This document shows, piece by piece, positions 27,198 to 36,559 of a DNA stretch of 64,000 nucleotides. This DNA comes from Rhodococcus sp. P-2 (GTDB lineage: Bacteria; Actinomycetota; Actinomycetes; Mycobacteriales; Mycobacteriaceae): contig NZ_CP066779.1 of assembly GCF_016598535.1 (NCBI RefSeq), positions 1,302,001 to 1,366,000 of the forward strand. Reading direction: 5' to 3'. A program made the position numbers and the translations under genes. Numbering within the stretch: the stretch's first letter is position 1; each line of letters opens with the position of its first letter. The notes under the pieces are model-generated. The model was not told the DNA's origin, searched no databases, and worked only from the letters and a program-made list of their open reading frames with translations.

Positions 27198-27224
27198 CTG
27201 GCACTCACGGTTCGCGAGTGCCAA
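27198..27224. promoter_or_regulatory. CIRCE element (HrcA operator), distal
   Basis: CTGGCACTC-N9-GAGTGCCAA matches the CIRCE structure (TTAGCACTC-N9-GAGTGCTAA) with an 8-bp perfect dyad, TGGCACTC/GAGTGCCA. It is the binding site for the heat-shock repressor HrcA, upstream of groEL. Confidence 0.85.
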
Positions 27225-27232
27225 CTGCATTT

Positions 27233-27259
27233 TTAGCACTCGAGCGTGCCGAGTGCAAG
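27233..27259. promoter_or_regulatory. CIRCE element (HrcA operator), second copy
   Basis: TTAGCACTC-N9-GAGTGCAAG matches the consensus left arm exactly and the right arm at seven of nine positions. It lies 8 bp from the first CIRCE box and 8 bp from the stop of the upstream secreted-protein gene. Confidence 0.88.
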
Positions 27260-27267
27260 GTTGAGCC

Positions 27268-27825
27268 TCAGCCCGCGATGCAGAACTGTCCGTTACTCAA
27301 ATTGACCGCAAACGAGAGCACTCCGACGCAGTCGACGCCGTTGGCATCGGCCGTAGCGCCCGCTCCGTAACCGGCGATGGCGAAGGTGACGTTGCCGTCA
27401 GCCGCCCCGGCCCGCGCGATCCCGCCGCCGAGCGCAAATGCCTGCGCCTGACCGTTACCGCGAGAAGCCCCCAGCGCGGTTCCGAAGCCGTTTGCATATG
27501 AATTGGAGTACCCGTTGTCGGCGGCGACGCTCACGGCGGTACCGCTCTCGGCAGCACCGGCCTGCGAACGGCCGGCTCCGACGGACTGCGCGCCGCAGCT
27601 CGCGGTCCCGGAGACCTGGATGTCATTGGCCGACGGCGGCGAGACACACGTGACGGGGGCTGCCGAAGCAGCTCCCGCACCGGTCAGCGCCAGCCCGGCG
27701 GCGAGCCCCATACCTACAGTCATCACAGCCCCTGTTCTCGCCAGGCGGCCCCCCAACCGACTACTGGAAATTCCGCTGACTCGAGAGGATGAGCGACGGA
27801 ACCAGACTGACGAGATCAAGGGCAT
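27268..27825 (-). CDS. secreted small protein, probably DUF6764-like
   Basis: 185 residues. ATG 27825 has AAGGAG six bases upstream. An Arg/Ser-rich start is followed by a signal sequence (TVGMGLAAGLALTGAGAASA) cleaved near residue 55. The mature ~130 residues are rich in Ala, Gly, Ser and Asn, with four Cys (VTCVSP, ASCGAQ, VDCVGV and QFCIAG) that could form two disulfides. Function unknown; I recall this type as a Rhodococcus/Nocardia secreted family but am not certain of the DUF number. Co-directional with groEL but separated from it by the CIRCE region. Confidence 0.75.
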   Translation of the reverse strand: MPLISSVWFRRSSSRVSGISSSRLGGRLARTGAVMTVGMGLAAGLALTGAGAASAAPVTCVSPPSANDIQVSGTASCGAQSVGAGRSQAGAAESGTAVSVAADNGYSNSYANGFGTALGASRGNGQAQAFALGGGIARAGAADGNVTFAIAGYGAGATADANGVDCVGVLSFAVNLSNGQFCIAG

Positions 27826-27906
27826 AGAAAACTCCTTCGTGGAACAAGTTCATTGGATTCGGGCGCGAGAGTACCCGCTCGAGTGAAGTCCGTCACCCCC
27901 GCCTGG

Positions 27907-28692
27907 TCAAGCCTCGAGGACGACCCCGAGAAGGGCCGGAAGATCCGCGACCGAATCGATGACATGATCAGGCTTCTGAACCGACAGGTCGAGCACTGTT
28001 TGCCGAAACTTGCCTGTGCGCACCAGAACTCCGGTCAAGCCGACTCGTTGGGAGGAAAGGACGTCCCCGATCAGATCGTCGCCGACCATCACCGTCGCCT
28101 CCGGTTCGACATGCATCAGCTCCGTGGCTGTCAGGAACCCCGTGAGAGACGGTTTACCCACTGCGGCGATATTTACACCTGCCACTTCCTCGAAGCCCGG
28201 CAAGTACGTTCCTGTATCGATCCGAAGGCCGTCTACGGTCTCCCACATCATGCCGCGGTGCATCGCGACGACGGGCACACCGGCGAGCAGAAGTTCGAGC
28301 ACTCGGCTCAGCGCCTCGTGGGTGAACTCCGGGCCGGCACCGCCGAGAATCACGACCTCCGGATCGGCATCGTCGAATTCGATTCCCTCGAGATCGGCAG
28401 ACACGTCACCGTGATTGAGGACCCACGCCCGCGCGTCCGGGTACGTCGCCCGCACGTACTCCCCTGTGAGCCTGGCGGCGGTCACTATCTGGCTCGCCTC
28501 GACCTCGATACCCGCATCGCACAATCCCTGCGCGATGAGCGTCGAACTGCGCGAGGTTGTGTTGGTCAGAAATCCACAGGCCAATCCGCGCCGCCGAACT
28601 TCGCGTACTGCTTCCCCTGCTCCCTCGATCGGCTGCCAGGACGTGAGCAGGACTCCGTCGATATCGAACAGAACACCTTCGATGTCGGCCAT
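27907..28692 (-). CDS. HAD-family phosphatase (NagD/HDHD2-like, class IIA)
   Basis: 261-residue cytosolic hydrolase. Motif I is DIDGVLLTS (Asp nucleophile about residue 10), motif II FLTNTTSRS, motif III Lys in AVGKPSLTGF and motif IV MVGDDLIGDV. The C2A-type cap between motifs II and III marks the NagD group. It probably dephosphorylates small phosphometabolites; the natural substrate is unknown. Divergent from the PucR-type regulator with an 82-bp gap. Confidence 0.87.
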   Translation of the reverse strand: MADIEGVLFDIDGVLLTSWQPIEGAGEAVREVRRRGLACGFLTNTTSRSSTLIAQGLCDAGIEVEASQIVTAARLTGEYVRATYPDARAWVLNHGDVSADLEGIEFDDADPEVVILGGAGPEFTHEALSRVLELLLAGVPVVAMHRGMMWETVDGLRIDTGTYLPGFEEVAGVNIAAVGKPSLTGFLTATELMHVEPEATVMVGDDLIGDVLSSQRVGLTGVLVRTGKFRQTVLDLSVQKPDHVIDSVADLPALLGVVLEA

Positions 28693-28774
28693 TGCACCAG
28701 CCTATATTCGCCATCGAGGTCCTGCCGAGGCGTCGTAACCCGAAATCCGTCGATCGCTCAGTAGGCTCCCACCC

Positions 28775-29920
28775 ATGGACCTGCGCGACGACGACCTCTT
28801 CTCCGTTGCCGGTTCTCTGGCCGAATTGCTCGGCGCTCCCGTCACGATCGAGGACGAGAACTCGACTGTCCTCGCGTACTCCGGCGGCGAGCAGGCCGTG
28901 GACGAAGCTCGCATCGGCACGATCCTCGGCCGGCAAGTACCCAGTCGATTCCGCCAATTACTCTCCGATGCAGGAGTATTCGATCGCCTCCACCGAGAGA
29001 GCGACCCAATCTACGTCGACCTCGAAGACCCTGCGATCACGCCGCGACTGGTCATCGCAGTTCGCGAGAACGATCACCCCGTCGGCTCGATCTGGGTCGC
29101 ACTCGCCGGAACACCGACGCCCACACAGGAATCGATACTTCGATCCGCGGTATCCGTCGTGGCCGAGAGAATCGCCTCGGAGCGTGACCGGGTCGACAGC
29201 ACACGCCGTCGCCAATCCCAGCGCGTCCAAGCTCTGATCGGCGGTGGCGAACCCGCATTCCGCGCCGCAGACGACTTGCGGTTGGCAGGCCCGCTCACCG
29301 TCGTCGCCGTCGGAACAGTAGCGGGACCACTGCCGGCGGGGTTGGTCGCGTCCTTGAGCTTGTACCTCGACACTCTGGCCGTCGACGCCGTCGCCGCTCA
29401 ACTGTCCGAGACCATCTACCTTGTCATCGCGACCGACGAGACCAACGCTCGCCGATTGTCCGCCGACTTCCTCACCCGCGCCCGCGGTCGCGAATTCCTG
29501 GCAGTGGCCGTCGGCCGGACCGTGAAGTCTGCAAGCGAATCACATCTTTCACGCTCGGACGCCGACCATGTTCTCGGAGCGCTTCGTCATGGCCGGTCCG
29601 GCGGAACCGTCGCGGGAATGAGGGACACGTTGGCCTCCGTTCTCGCCCTGCACGTCGCCGACCTCATCGACGGACTCGGCGACTCCACACCACTCGGAAG
29701 CCTCGAACGCCACGACTCTCAGCACGGCAGCGATCTGGTCGCGACGGCAAAGGCCTTTCTCGAGCACGGCGGTGACGTGGCGAATTCTTCTGCCGCACTG
29801 CATGTTCACCCCAACACGCTCCGCAACCGCCTGCGTCGAGGCAAGGAGATGTGCGGCGTCGACCTGACCGACGCCGACACCCGCTTGATTCTGATGCTGC
29901 AGTTCAAACTCGCTCGCTGA
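28775..29920 (+). CDS. PucR/CdaR-family transcriptional regulator
   Basis: 381 residues. The N-terminal ~150 residues form a GAF/PucR-like sensor (LFSVAGSLAELLGAPVTIED). A central GGDEF-like region of the family follows, with a C-terminal helix-turn-helix (VHPNTLRNRLRRGKEMCGV, about residues 345-363). Such regulators usually activate adjacent catabolic genes. The following D-amino-acid-dehydrogenase-like gene, with a dyad between them, is the likely target. Confidence 0.88.
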   Translation: MDLRDDDLFSVAGSLAELLGAPVTIEDENSTVLAYSGGEQAVDEARIGTILGRQVPSRFRQLLSDAGVFDRLHRESDPIYVDLEDPAITPRLVIAVRENDHPVGSIWVALAGTPTPTQESILRSAVSVVAERIASERDRVDSTRRRQSQRVQALIGGGEPAFRAADDLRLAGPLTVVAVGTVAGPLPAGLVASLSLYLDTLAVDAVAAQLSETIYLVIATDETNARRLSADFLTRARGREFLAVAVGRTVKSASESHLSRSDADHVLGALRHGRSGGTVAGMRDTLASVLALHVADLIDGLGDSTPLGSLERHDSQHGSDLVATAKAFLEHGGDVANSSAALHVHPNTLRNRLRRGKEMCGVDLTDADTRLILMLQFKLAR

Positions 29921-29935
29921 GCAGGCGTGGCGGCG

Positions 29936-29955
29936 CGTTGTGCGAATCCACAACG
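29936..29955. promoter_or_regulatory. inverted repeat between PucR regulator and FAD oxidoreductase
   Basis: CGTTGTG-N6-CACAACG is a perfect dyad with 7-bp arms, placed 16 bp after the regulator's stop and about 120 bp before the oxidoreductase start. It fits an activator or repressor site for the downstream gene; binding by the PucR-type protein is inferred. Confidence 0.45.
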
Positions 29956-30076
29956 AGCCGACTCCGACGATGGCCGAACGGCCAGTCCTTTTGCCGCCCC
30001 CGCGATTCATGCTTGAGAGAAGAGCCGGATGTGACCGGCGTCTCGGTTCGAGCAGAGTCTGTAGAAGGAGTGCGTC

Positions 30077-31330
30077 ATGGGAACTCGTCAGAGCCCCGAT
30101 CGTGTGGTCGTGGTCGGTGCGGGTGTTGTCGGATTGTCGACGGCCTGGTTCTTGCAGGAACGTGGAGTCGAGGTCACCGTCGTCGATCGCGACGGCGTCG
30201 CAGCCGACGCGAGCTGGGGCAACGCCGGTTGGCTTGCCCCCGCATTGACGCTTCCGCTGCCCGAACCCGCAGTGCTCCAATACGGCTTGCGCGCGATGCT
30301 CAGCCCGTCGTCCCCGGTGTACGTGCCACTGACCACCGATCTGAAGCTGATTCGGTTCCTGGTCGGGTTCGCGCGCCACTGCACGCCGTCGAAGTGGCAG
30401 GAAGCGATGTCGGTCTACACCGAGGTCAACCGAACAGCCTTGGGCGCGTACGACGAACTCGCCGACGGTGGCGTCAAAGAGCTGACCCGCCTGGCCGATC
30501 CTTTCCTCGCCGCGTTTGCGTCCGAGAAGGACCGACAGACCTTGGTGGACGAGTTCCATCACGTCGAGGCCGCGGGCGGAGAAGTCGACTTCGACCTCCT
30601 CGACTACGACGCGATTCATTCGCTCGAGCCTTCACTCGGCCAGGGTGTGAAAGCCGGTTTGCGCCTGCGCAATCAGCGTTTCATCGATCCCCCGTTGTTC
30701 GTGAACTCGTTGGCGGACGCGGTTCGTGAACGCGGTGGAGAAATCGTCAGCGGTTTCGACGTCACGCAGATCGACGATCGGGTCGGCGGAGTCACTGTTC
30801 GCAGTGCACACGGCGATTCACGCGACGGTGACTCCGTAGTCATCTCGAACGGTGCCCGCTTGAACAAGCTCGCAGCACCGTTCGGTGTGCGCAAACTGGT
30901 GCAGGCCGGACGCGGATACAGCTTCAGTGTCAAGCCCGAGCACCTCCCCAAGAACCCTGTGTATTTCCCCACCCAGCGCGTCGCATGCACTCCGTTGCAC
31001 GATCGCTTCCGAGTGGCCGGAATGATGGAATTCCGCAGCCCTGACGCGCCGCTGGATCCGCGCCGCGTGCAGGCGATCATCGATGCGGCCAAGCCGATGC
31101 TCAGCGGCATCGACTGGACTGCGCGGGAAGAGGAATGGGTGGGATCACGGCCGTGCACTACCGACGGCTTGCCGTTGATCGGAGCCACGCGCTCGCCGCG
31201 CGTGCACGTCGCCGGTGGTCACGGGATGTGGGGAATCGCCCTGGGTCCGTTGACCGGAAAGATGGTGGCCGACTCGATGACCGGCGCTCAGACGCCGACC
31301 GTCATGCGCCACTTCGATCCGCTGCGCTGA
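30077..31330 (+). CDS. FAD-dependent oxidoreductase, D-amino-acid dehydrogenase-like
   Basis: 417-residue DAO-family flavoenzyme. The FAD loop is [20 protein letters not shown], followed by [28 protein letters not shown] near the C-terminus is the second FAD-binding segment. It is similar in length to DadA and probably oxidises a D-amino acid or secondary amine such as proline and passes electrons to the respiratory chain. It follows the PucR regulator and converges with an amino-acid permease (29-bp 3' overlap), consistent with amino-acid catabolism. Confidence 0.85.
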   Translation: MGTRQSPDRVVVVGAGVVGLSTAWFLQERGVEVTVVDRDGVAADASWGNAGWLAPALTLPLPEPAVLQYGLRAMLSPSSPVYVPLTTDLKLIRFLVGFARHCTPSKWQEAMSVYTEVNRTALGAYDELADGGVKELTRLADPFLAAFASEKDRQTLVDEFHHVEAAGGEVDFDLLDYDAIHSLEPSLGQGVKAGLRLRNQRFIDPPLFVNSLADAVRERGGEIVSGFDVTQIDDRVGGVTVRSAHGDSRDGDSVVISNGARLNKLAAPFGVRKLVQAGRGYSFSVKPEHLPKNPVYFPTQRVACTPLHDRFRVAGMMEFRSPDAPLDPRRVQAIIDAAKPMLSGIDWTAREEEWVGSRPCTTDGLPLIGATRSPRVHVAGGHGMWGIALGPLTGKMVADSMTGAQTPTVMRHFDPLR

Positions 31331-32693
31331 CAGCCGGTTTCACCCACTTGTAGTACGCGCCCGTCAGCAGAACCAGCCATCCGGCACCGACGAGCAAGGC
31401 AACTCGGGTATCGGCGATGACGCCGAGCAACACGATGACAAAAGCCAGGAACACGATCGCGAAGATTTGACCGTACGGCCACAGCGGCACTGGAAACTTC
31501 AGTGCCGCTGTTTCGTCTGCACTCATCTGAGCGCGGGAACGGAACTGCGAGAGCAGGATCATGATCCAGACGAAAATGGTGGCGAAGGTCGCCAGCGAGG
31601 CGATGACGAGGAACACCTGGTCCGGAATCAGGTAGTTGAGCAGTACTCCCACCAACAGGGCACCGGTCATGATGACAACGGTCATCCACGGAACACCGTT
31701 GGCGGAGACTCTCTTCATCACCTGCGGGGCCTGACCGGCATGCGACATTCCGAACATCATGCGACCCGCACCGAAAACGTCGCTGTTGATGGCCGACAGG
31801 GCCGCGGTGATGACAACGATGTTGAGGATCGAAGCGGCCGTTCCCAATCCGAGGTTCTCGAAGATCTGGACGAACGGACTGTTGTCGGAGTTGATGGTCT
31901 GCCACGGAATGATCGCCATGATGACGGCGAGGGTGCAGATGTAAAAGAGAATGATGCGCACCGGGACCGTGTCGACGGCTTTCCTGATGGTCTGCGCCGG
32001 ATCCTCGGCTTCGCCCGCGGTGATACCGATGATCTCGGTGCCGCCGAACGCGAACATGACGATCGCGAAACACGCGACGAATCCGCCGAAGCCCGTCGCG
32101 AAGAACCCGCCGTCCGACCAGAGGTGGCTGATTCCGGCATCGGTGTCGTGGACGCCGAATCCGAACACGATGATCGCGATGCCGCCGGCGATCATCGCGA
32201 TGATGGCGGTGATCTTCACGAGCGTGAACCAGAATTCCAGTTCGCCGAAAACCTTGACGCTCAACAGGTTTATCGCGCCGATGAAGAAGACGACAGCCAG
32301 AACCCAGATCCATCTCGGTACGTCCGGGAACCAGAACTGCATGTACAGGCCGAAGGCGGTGACGTCGGCGAGGCACACGATCACCATCTCGAACGTGTAC
32401 GTCCACCCGGTCATGAAACCGGCGAGTGGTCCGAGGTGCTTGTTCGCGTACTCGCTGAACGAACCGGAAACCGGGTTACGGACCGCCATCTCGCCGAGCG
32501 CTCGCAACACCAGGTAGACCGCGATACCGCCGATCAGGTAGGCCAGGAGCACCGACGGGCCGGCTCGTTTGATGGCCTCGGCGCTGCCGTAGAACAGTCC
32601 GGTTCCGATGGCCGATCCGAGGGCGATGAAGCGGATATGGCGCGCTGTCAGCCCTCGCTTGAGGCCATCCTGCGTCGCGGCGTCGCTGTTCAC
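31302..32693 (-). CDS. APC-family amino-acid permease
   Basis: 463-residue inner-membrane transporter with 12 predicted helices. The family signature begins [20 protein letters not shown] (residues ~18-37), then [20 protein letters not shown] at TM3 and the [13 protein letters not shown] loop. It resembles the AroP/ProY/GabP group. Its neighbour on the opposite strand is a D-amino-acid-dehydrogenase-like enzyme, so a shared amino-acid substrate is plausible. The exact specificity is not readable. Confidence 0.9.
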   Translation of the reverse strand: MNSDAATQDGLKRGLTARHIRFIALGSAIGTGLFYGSAEAIKRAGPSVLLAYLIGGIAVYLVLRALGEMAVRNPVSGSFSEYANKHLGPLAGFMTGWTYTFEMVIVCLADVTAFGLYMQFWFPDVPRWIWVLAVVFFIGAINLLSVKVFGELEFWFTLVKITAIIAMIAGGIAIIVFGFGVHDTDAGISHLWSDGGFFATGFGGFVACFAIVMFAFGGTEIIGITAGEAEDPAQTIRKAVDTVPVRIILFYICTLAVIMAIIPWQTINSDNSPFVQIFENLGLGTAASILNIVVITAALSAINSDVFGAGRMMFGMSHAGQAPQVMKRVSANGVPWMTVVIMTGALLVGVLLNYLIPDQVFLVIASLATFATIFVWIMILLSQFRSRAQMSADETAALKFPVPLWPYGQIFAIVFLAFVIVLLGVIADTRVALLVGAGWLVLLTGAYYKWVKPAVSAADRSGA

Positions 32694-32895
32694 TTCTCGG
32701 TACTCCAGTCGGATGGATCGTCATACGTGCGCGAAATACGTGCGCGAACCATTGTCCGCTACCACCGCGCGTGTTCCCGCACGACCCTGTTGGACGGCCG
32801 TACAGTGACCTGACACACATGGTCCATTGACGGATCGCTTACGATCGACAAAAGTGTTTGTAACTTTACGTAGCATCAACTCGACTGGAGAGACT

Positions 32896-33366
32896 GTGTC
32901 CAACACCCTCGAAGCAAGCATCGACATCGACGCATCACCGCAGGACGTGTGGGCAATCGTCGCCGACCTGCAGCGTATGGGCGAATGGAGCCCCCAGTGC
33001 AAGGTGATGAAGGTGATCGGCGGGACCGTGCGTGAGGGCGCCAAGACGATCAACGTCAACCGCAAGGGCCTGCTGGTCTGGCCGACGTCGTCGAAGGTCG
33101 TTCGCTTCGAACCCAACAAGTCGGTGGCGTTCCGTATCGCGGAGAACCGCACGATCTGGTCCTACGAACTCGAGCCGACCGCTACCGGCACCAAGGTGAC
33201 CGAGCGTCGCGAGGCTCCCACCGGAACGTCGAAGGTCTCGCAGTTCCTCGTCAAGACCGTCCTGGGCGGAAACGCAGACTTCGAGGTCGAACTCGTCGAA
33301 GGCATGAACGCCACCTTGAAGCGTGTGAAGAGCGAGGCCGAGGCGGCTGCACGCACCTCTGCTTGA
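32896..33366 (+). CDS. SRPBCC (START-like) family protein
   Basis: 156 residues with the polyketide-cyclase/START-like pattern: TLEASIDIDASPQDVWAIVA at the start, then MGEWSPQCKVMKVIGG, and a C-terminal helix (NATLKRVKSEAEAA). GTG 32896 was chosen because GGAGAGACT precedes it and the domain begins there. It is probably a small lipid- or hydrophobic-ligand-binding cytosolic protein; no ligand is evident. Confidence 0.83.
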   Translation: MSNTLEASIDIDASPQDVWAIVADLQRMGEWSPQCKVMKVIGGTVREGAKTINVNRKGLLVWPTSSKVVRFEPNKSVAFRIAENRTIWSYELEPTATGTKVTERREAPTGTSKVSQFLVKTVLGGNADFEVELVEGMNATLKRVKSEAEAAARTSA

Positions 33367-33400
33367 CCCTCGACCTGGTCGAGGCATCAGGATCCGTTCC

Positions 33401-33853
33401 ATGGATCCCGTGATGACACAGATAGCGCAGGCACAAGAATTGGCGAGCTCCGGCGATCGAGCCGGGGCTCGCTCTGCGTTCGAGAAGGTGTGGGAAGAGA
33501 TCAGCGTCGCCCCAGACGCGCTCCACGTCGTCTCCCTCGCGCACTACATGGCCGACGTTCAAGACGATCCGGCTCAGGAGCTCTGCTGGGACCTGCGCGC
33601 CCTCGACGCTGCCGATTCGTTGACCGACGCGCGAGCCCAGGAACACCACGCATCGCTGCAGGTGGCCGGTTTCTATCCATCGCTGCACCTCAACCTGGCT
33701 GCCGACTACCGCAAACTCGGACGCGACGCCGAGGCCGTCGAGCATCTGACGAAGGCCGAGGCGTCGGTCGGCACACTCGCCGACGACGGTTACGGCCGGA
33801 TGATCAGGGACGCTATCGAGCGACTGCGGGCAGAATTGATCCGTGACCACTAG
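33401..33853 (+). CDS. small TPR-like helical protein
   Basis: 150 residues, all helical, with TPR-type spacing (AQELASSGDRAGARSAFEKV near residue 10 and LHLNLAADYRKLGRDAEAVE near residue 108). It has no signal or catalytic motif. It overlaps the start of the MerR/clamp-like gene by 11 bp and is therefore probably coupled to it, suggesting a shared process. Members of this family next to MerR-type regulators are common in actinobacteria but uncharacterised. Confidence 0.75.
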   Translation: MDPVMTQIAQAQELASSGDRAGARSAFEKVWEEISVAPDALHVVSLAHYMADVQDDPAQELCWDLRALDAADSLTDARAQEHHASLQVAGFYPSLHLNLAADYRKLGRDAEAVEHLTKAEASVGTLADDGYGRMIRDAIERLRAELIRDH

Positions 33854-34862
33854 TTCCGCCCTCCTGACGATCGGCGAGATGTCCCGGGCGTCGGCGCTCC
33901 CGATCAGCGCGCTGCGGTTCTACGACAAGGAAGGCGTGCTCGTCCCGCATTCCGTCGATCCGAACACCGGTTACCGCTGGTACACCGACGACCAGCTCCG
34001 CAACGCACGTGTGATCGCCGGTATGCGACGGGTCGGTGTTCCAATCCGCGACATGATGGCCGTCCTGACCGGGCCGGAACCCCATTCGTGCCTGGACGCC
34101 CATCTGCGCAACCTCGAGGACGGTCTCGCCGACGCCCGCGCCGAACTGGGGCGAATTCACCGGCTGATCGACTCGCTACCTGCCTCCGGCGGCGTGGACA
34201 TCGACTCGTGGGATCTACGACGCGCACTCGACGCCGTGCTGTTCGCCGTGAACGAGGAATCTGAGTTCCCGATACTTCGCGGCGTCCACCTCGACATTCA
34301 CGACGGCGTCGCTGCGTTTGTCACCACTGATCAGTTCCGGCTCGCGGTCGCCGAGGTGAAAGTTCACTCCGCTCTGACGGTGTCCGCTGTCGTTCCCGTG
34401 GCCTTCGCGCGATTGTTACGCGATGTCGCCGGCGTCGTGACGCTGACTTTCTCCGCGCGCACGGTGACTGCGTCGTATCCGGGAGGTGAGGTGTCCAGCC
34501 CGCTGATCGAGGACGGCGAGTTCCCCGATCACCGAATCCTGCGCGAGCACAACGACGCCGTCGAACTGAGCGGCGACCTACTTGCCGCCCTGCTCAACGG
34601 CACCGAGGACAGCGCCGTCGTCAGCGTCGGCGAAGACGGTGGTGCACGGGTGAATCCGGGCGGAATGGATCCCCGTGAACAGTTCCGAGTACTGGTCGAC
34701 CGACAGCGACTGCGCGACGCCGCCGCAGCCCAACCGGGGCGGCAACTGGTGATCCGAGTAAGCGGTGCGGCGCTACCGCTGGCGATACGCACCGGCGACT
34801 GTGTCGGGTACTACTCGTACTTGATGCCACTACAGCCTGTAGGAGAGAAGGCGTTCACGTAA
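33843..34862 (+). CDS. MerR-type regulator fused to a sliding-clamp (DnaN)-like domain
   Basis: 339 residues. Residues ~8-75 are a MerR winged helix (IGEMSRASALPISALRFYDK, then NTGYRWYTDDQLRNARVI), with a coiled helix to about 120. Residues ~125-335 do not resemble a GyrI-type ligand domain. They read like beta-clamp repeats: LRRALDAVLFAVNEESEFPI and LRGVHLDIHDGVAAFVTTDQ, then LIEDGEFPDHRILREH, a pattern typical of DnaN domains. GTG 33843 overlaps the TPR-like gene. Possible role: a regulator that dimerises through, or interacts with, the clamp; function unknown. Confidence 0.78.
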   Translation: MTTSSALLTIGEMSRASALPISALRFYDKEGVLVPHSVDPNTGYRWYTDDQLRNARVIAGMRRVGVPIRDMMAVLTGPEPHSCLDAHLRNLEDGLADARAELGRIHRLIDSLPASGGVDIDSWDLRRALDAVLFAVNEESEFPILRGVHLDIHDGVAAFVTTDQFRLAVAEVKVHSALTVSAVVPVAFARLLRDVAGVVTLTFSARTVTASYPGGEVSSPLIEDGEFPDHRILREHNDAVELSGDLLAALLNGTEDSAVVSVGEDGGARVNPGGMDPREQFRVLVDRQRLRDAAAAQPGRQLVIRVSGAALPLAIRTGDCVGYYSYLMPLQPVGEKAFT

Positions 34863-34934
34863 TCTATGGATGCTCTACCACCCCGTACTGTCAGTGCGAC
34901 CAGCAGAAGACCTACCGAGTAGTTAGAGGAGCCT

Positions 34935-35648
34935 GTGGCACGCCGACCCACACCCCCCGGAACCCCGCAACCCACCGGGATCGGACATATCGTCGATCTG
35001 GTTCGCCATGCGATTCCGCCACTTCATCCCGCCGGCCTGCCGTTCGTGCTGGCCCCGCTGGGAGTTGCAGCTCTGGGCCGCAACCGTAAGTGGGTGCGCC
35101 GAGCCGGTCTGACCACCGCCGCCGCATGCGCCACGTTCTTCCGTCACCCGCACCGGGTGCCGCCCAACCGCATCGGCGTCGTCGTCGCACCCGCCGACGG
35201 CGAGGTGGCGCTGGTCGACAACGCCGTTCCGCCCGCCGAGCTCAATCTCGGAAGCGAGCCGCGCCCGCGCGTCAGCATCTTCCTCTCGGTTCTCGACGTG
35301 CATGTCCAGCGCAGCCCTGTCGGTGGAACGGTCAAAGAGGTCGTTCACCAGGCAGGCAAGTTCCTCTCCGCAGATCTCGCCGACGCCAGCGAGGTCAACG
35401 AGCGCAACAGCATGCTGATCGAAACCGCCGATGGTCACGACGTTGCGGTTGTCCAGATCGCGGGACTGCTCGCACGCCGCATCGTCTGCTACGCCGGTGT
35501 CGGTGACGTCCTGCCGATCGGCGACACGTACGGACTGATCCGTTTCGGCTCACGCGTCGACACCTATTTCCCCGCCGGAACCACACTCCTGGTCGAGCCG
35601 GGACAACGCACGATCGGTGCTGAAACAGTTATCGCGCAACTGCCGTGA
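34935..35648 (+). CDS. psd: phosphatidylserine decarboxylase (Psd-A type)
   Basis: 237-residue proenzyme converting phosphatidylserine to phosphatidylethanolamine at the membrane. The self-cleavage site is Gly-Ser in [13 protein letters not shown] (about residue 200), giving a large beta and small alpha chain with an N-terminal pyruvoyl group. [18 protein letters not shown] is the conserved central motif. An N-terminal hydrophobic segment ([14 protein letters not shown]) may anchor it. GTG start; its stop overlaps the pssA start by 4 bp. Same order as Rv0437c-Rv0436c in M. tuberculosis (recalled). Confidence 0.93.
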   Translation: MARRPTPPGTPQPTGIGHIVDLVRHAIPPLHPAGLPFVLAPLGVAALGRNRKWVRRAGLTTAAACATFFRHPHRVPPNRIGVVVAPADGEVALVDNAVPPAELNLGSEPRPRVSIFLSVLDVHVQRSPVGGTVKEVVHQAGKFLSADLADASEVNERNSMLIETADGHDVAVVQIAGLLARRIVCYAGVGDVLPIGDTYGLIRFGSRVDTYFPAGTTLLVEPGQRTIGAETVIAQLP

Positions 35649-36538
35649 AGACGCCGAAGATGAAGTCAGCCGTGAAGAAGCCGGGAGCAGCCCAACCCGG
35701 CGCGAAGATGCCCAAACGCACCCAGGCGGTGCGGTTGCTGCCGTCCGTCATCACCATCCTGGCGCTGTGCGCCGGGCTGTCCGCCGTCAAATTCGCTCTC
35801 GACGGACAACCCGGTACCTCGCTCGCGATGATCGGCGCCGCTGCCGTCCTCGATTCACTCGACGGCCGCATCGCGCGACTGCTCGACGCCACCAGCAAGA
35901 TCGGCGCCGAACTCGACTCACTGGCCGACTCCATCTCCTTCGGCGTCGCCCCGGCCCTGGTCCTGTACGTGACCTTGCTGGACGGCACCAGCATCGGCTG
36001 GATCATCGCGTTGATCTACGCGGTCAGCATCGTGTTGCGACTCGCACGTTTCAACACTCTGCTCGACGACGACGACGTCCCCGCGTATGCACGTGAGTAC
36101 TTCGTCGGCGTTCCGGCTCCGGCCGGCGCACTCATCGCCCTCACTCCCCTGGCCGCGACGGCTCAGTGGGGTGACGGCTGGTGGTCTTCGCACTTCGTCG
36201 TCATCGTGTGGACGCTCTTCTCGGCTGCACTGATCGTCAGCCGCATCCCGACGCTGGCGATGAAGTCGGTATCCGTGCCGCCGCACATGGCGGCCGGCCT
36301 GCTCGTCCTGGTGACGTTGGCTGCGGCCGCACTCATCACCTACCCGTACATCCTGCTGATCGTTCTCATCGCGATCTACCTGGTGCACATCCCGTTTGCC
36401 GTGCACTCGAAGCGGTGGGTGGCAGCACGTCCCGAAACCTGGGACATCAAGCCTTCCGAACGCCGCGCGATCCGACGCCAACCCAACGTCGGTGGCCGCC
36501 GCTCGGCCGCTCGTCTCGGATTGCGGCGACCCCGCTAG
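35645..36538 (+). CDS. pssA: CDP-diacylglycerol-serine O-phosphatidyltransferase
   Basis: 297-residue integral membrane enzyme that makes phosphatidylserine, the substrate of Psd. The CDP-alcohol phosphotransferase motif [20 protein letters not shown] followed by LDSLADS fits DxxDGxxARxxxxxxxxGxxxDxxxD. About seven hydrophobic helices are visible, with a basic N-terminus and a basic C-terminal tail ([20 protein letters not shown]). GTG 35645 overlaps psd, so the two steps are translationally coupled. Confidence 0.93.
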   Translation: MKTPKMKSAVKKPGAAQPGAKMPKRTQAVRLLPSVITILALCAGLSAVKFALDGQPGTSLAMIGAAAVLDSLDGRIARLLDATSKIGAELDSLADSISFGVAPALVLYVTLLDGTSIGWIIALIYAVSIVLRLARFNTLLDDDDVPAYAREYFVGVPAPAGALIALTPLAATAQWGDGWWSSHFVVIVWTLFSAALIVSRIPTLAMKSVSVPPHMAAGLLVLVTLAAAALITYPYILLIVLIAIYLVHIPFAVHSKRWVAARPETWDIKPSERRAIRRQPNVGGRRSAARLGLRRPR

Positions 36539-36559
36539 TCCACGACGTACTCTCGAGAG

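Noticed and set aside
31467..32813. 448-codon plus-strand frame antisense to the amino-acid permease
   Set aside because: His/Asp/Glu-rich mirror of membrane helices, not a protein-like sequence.
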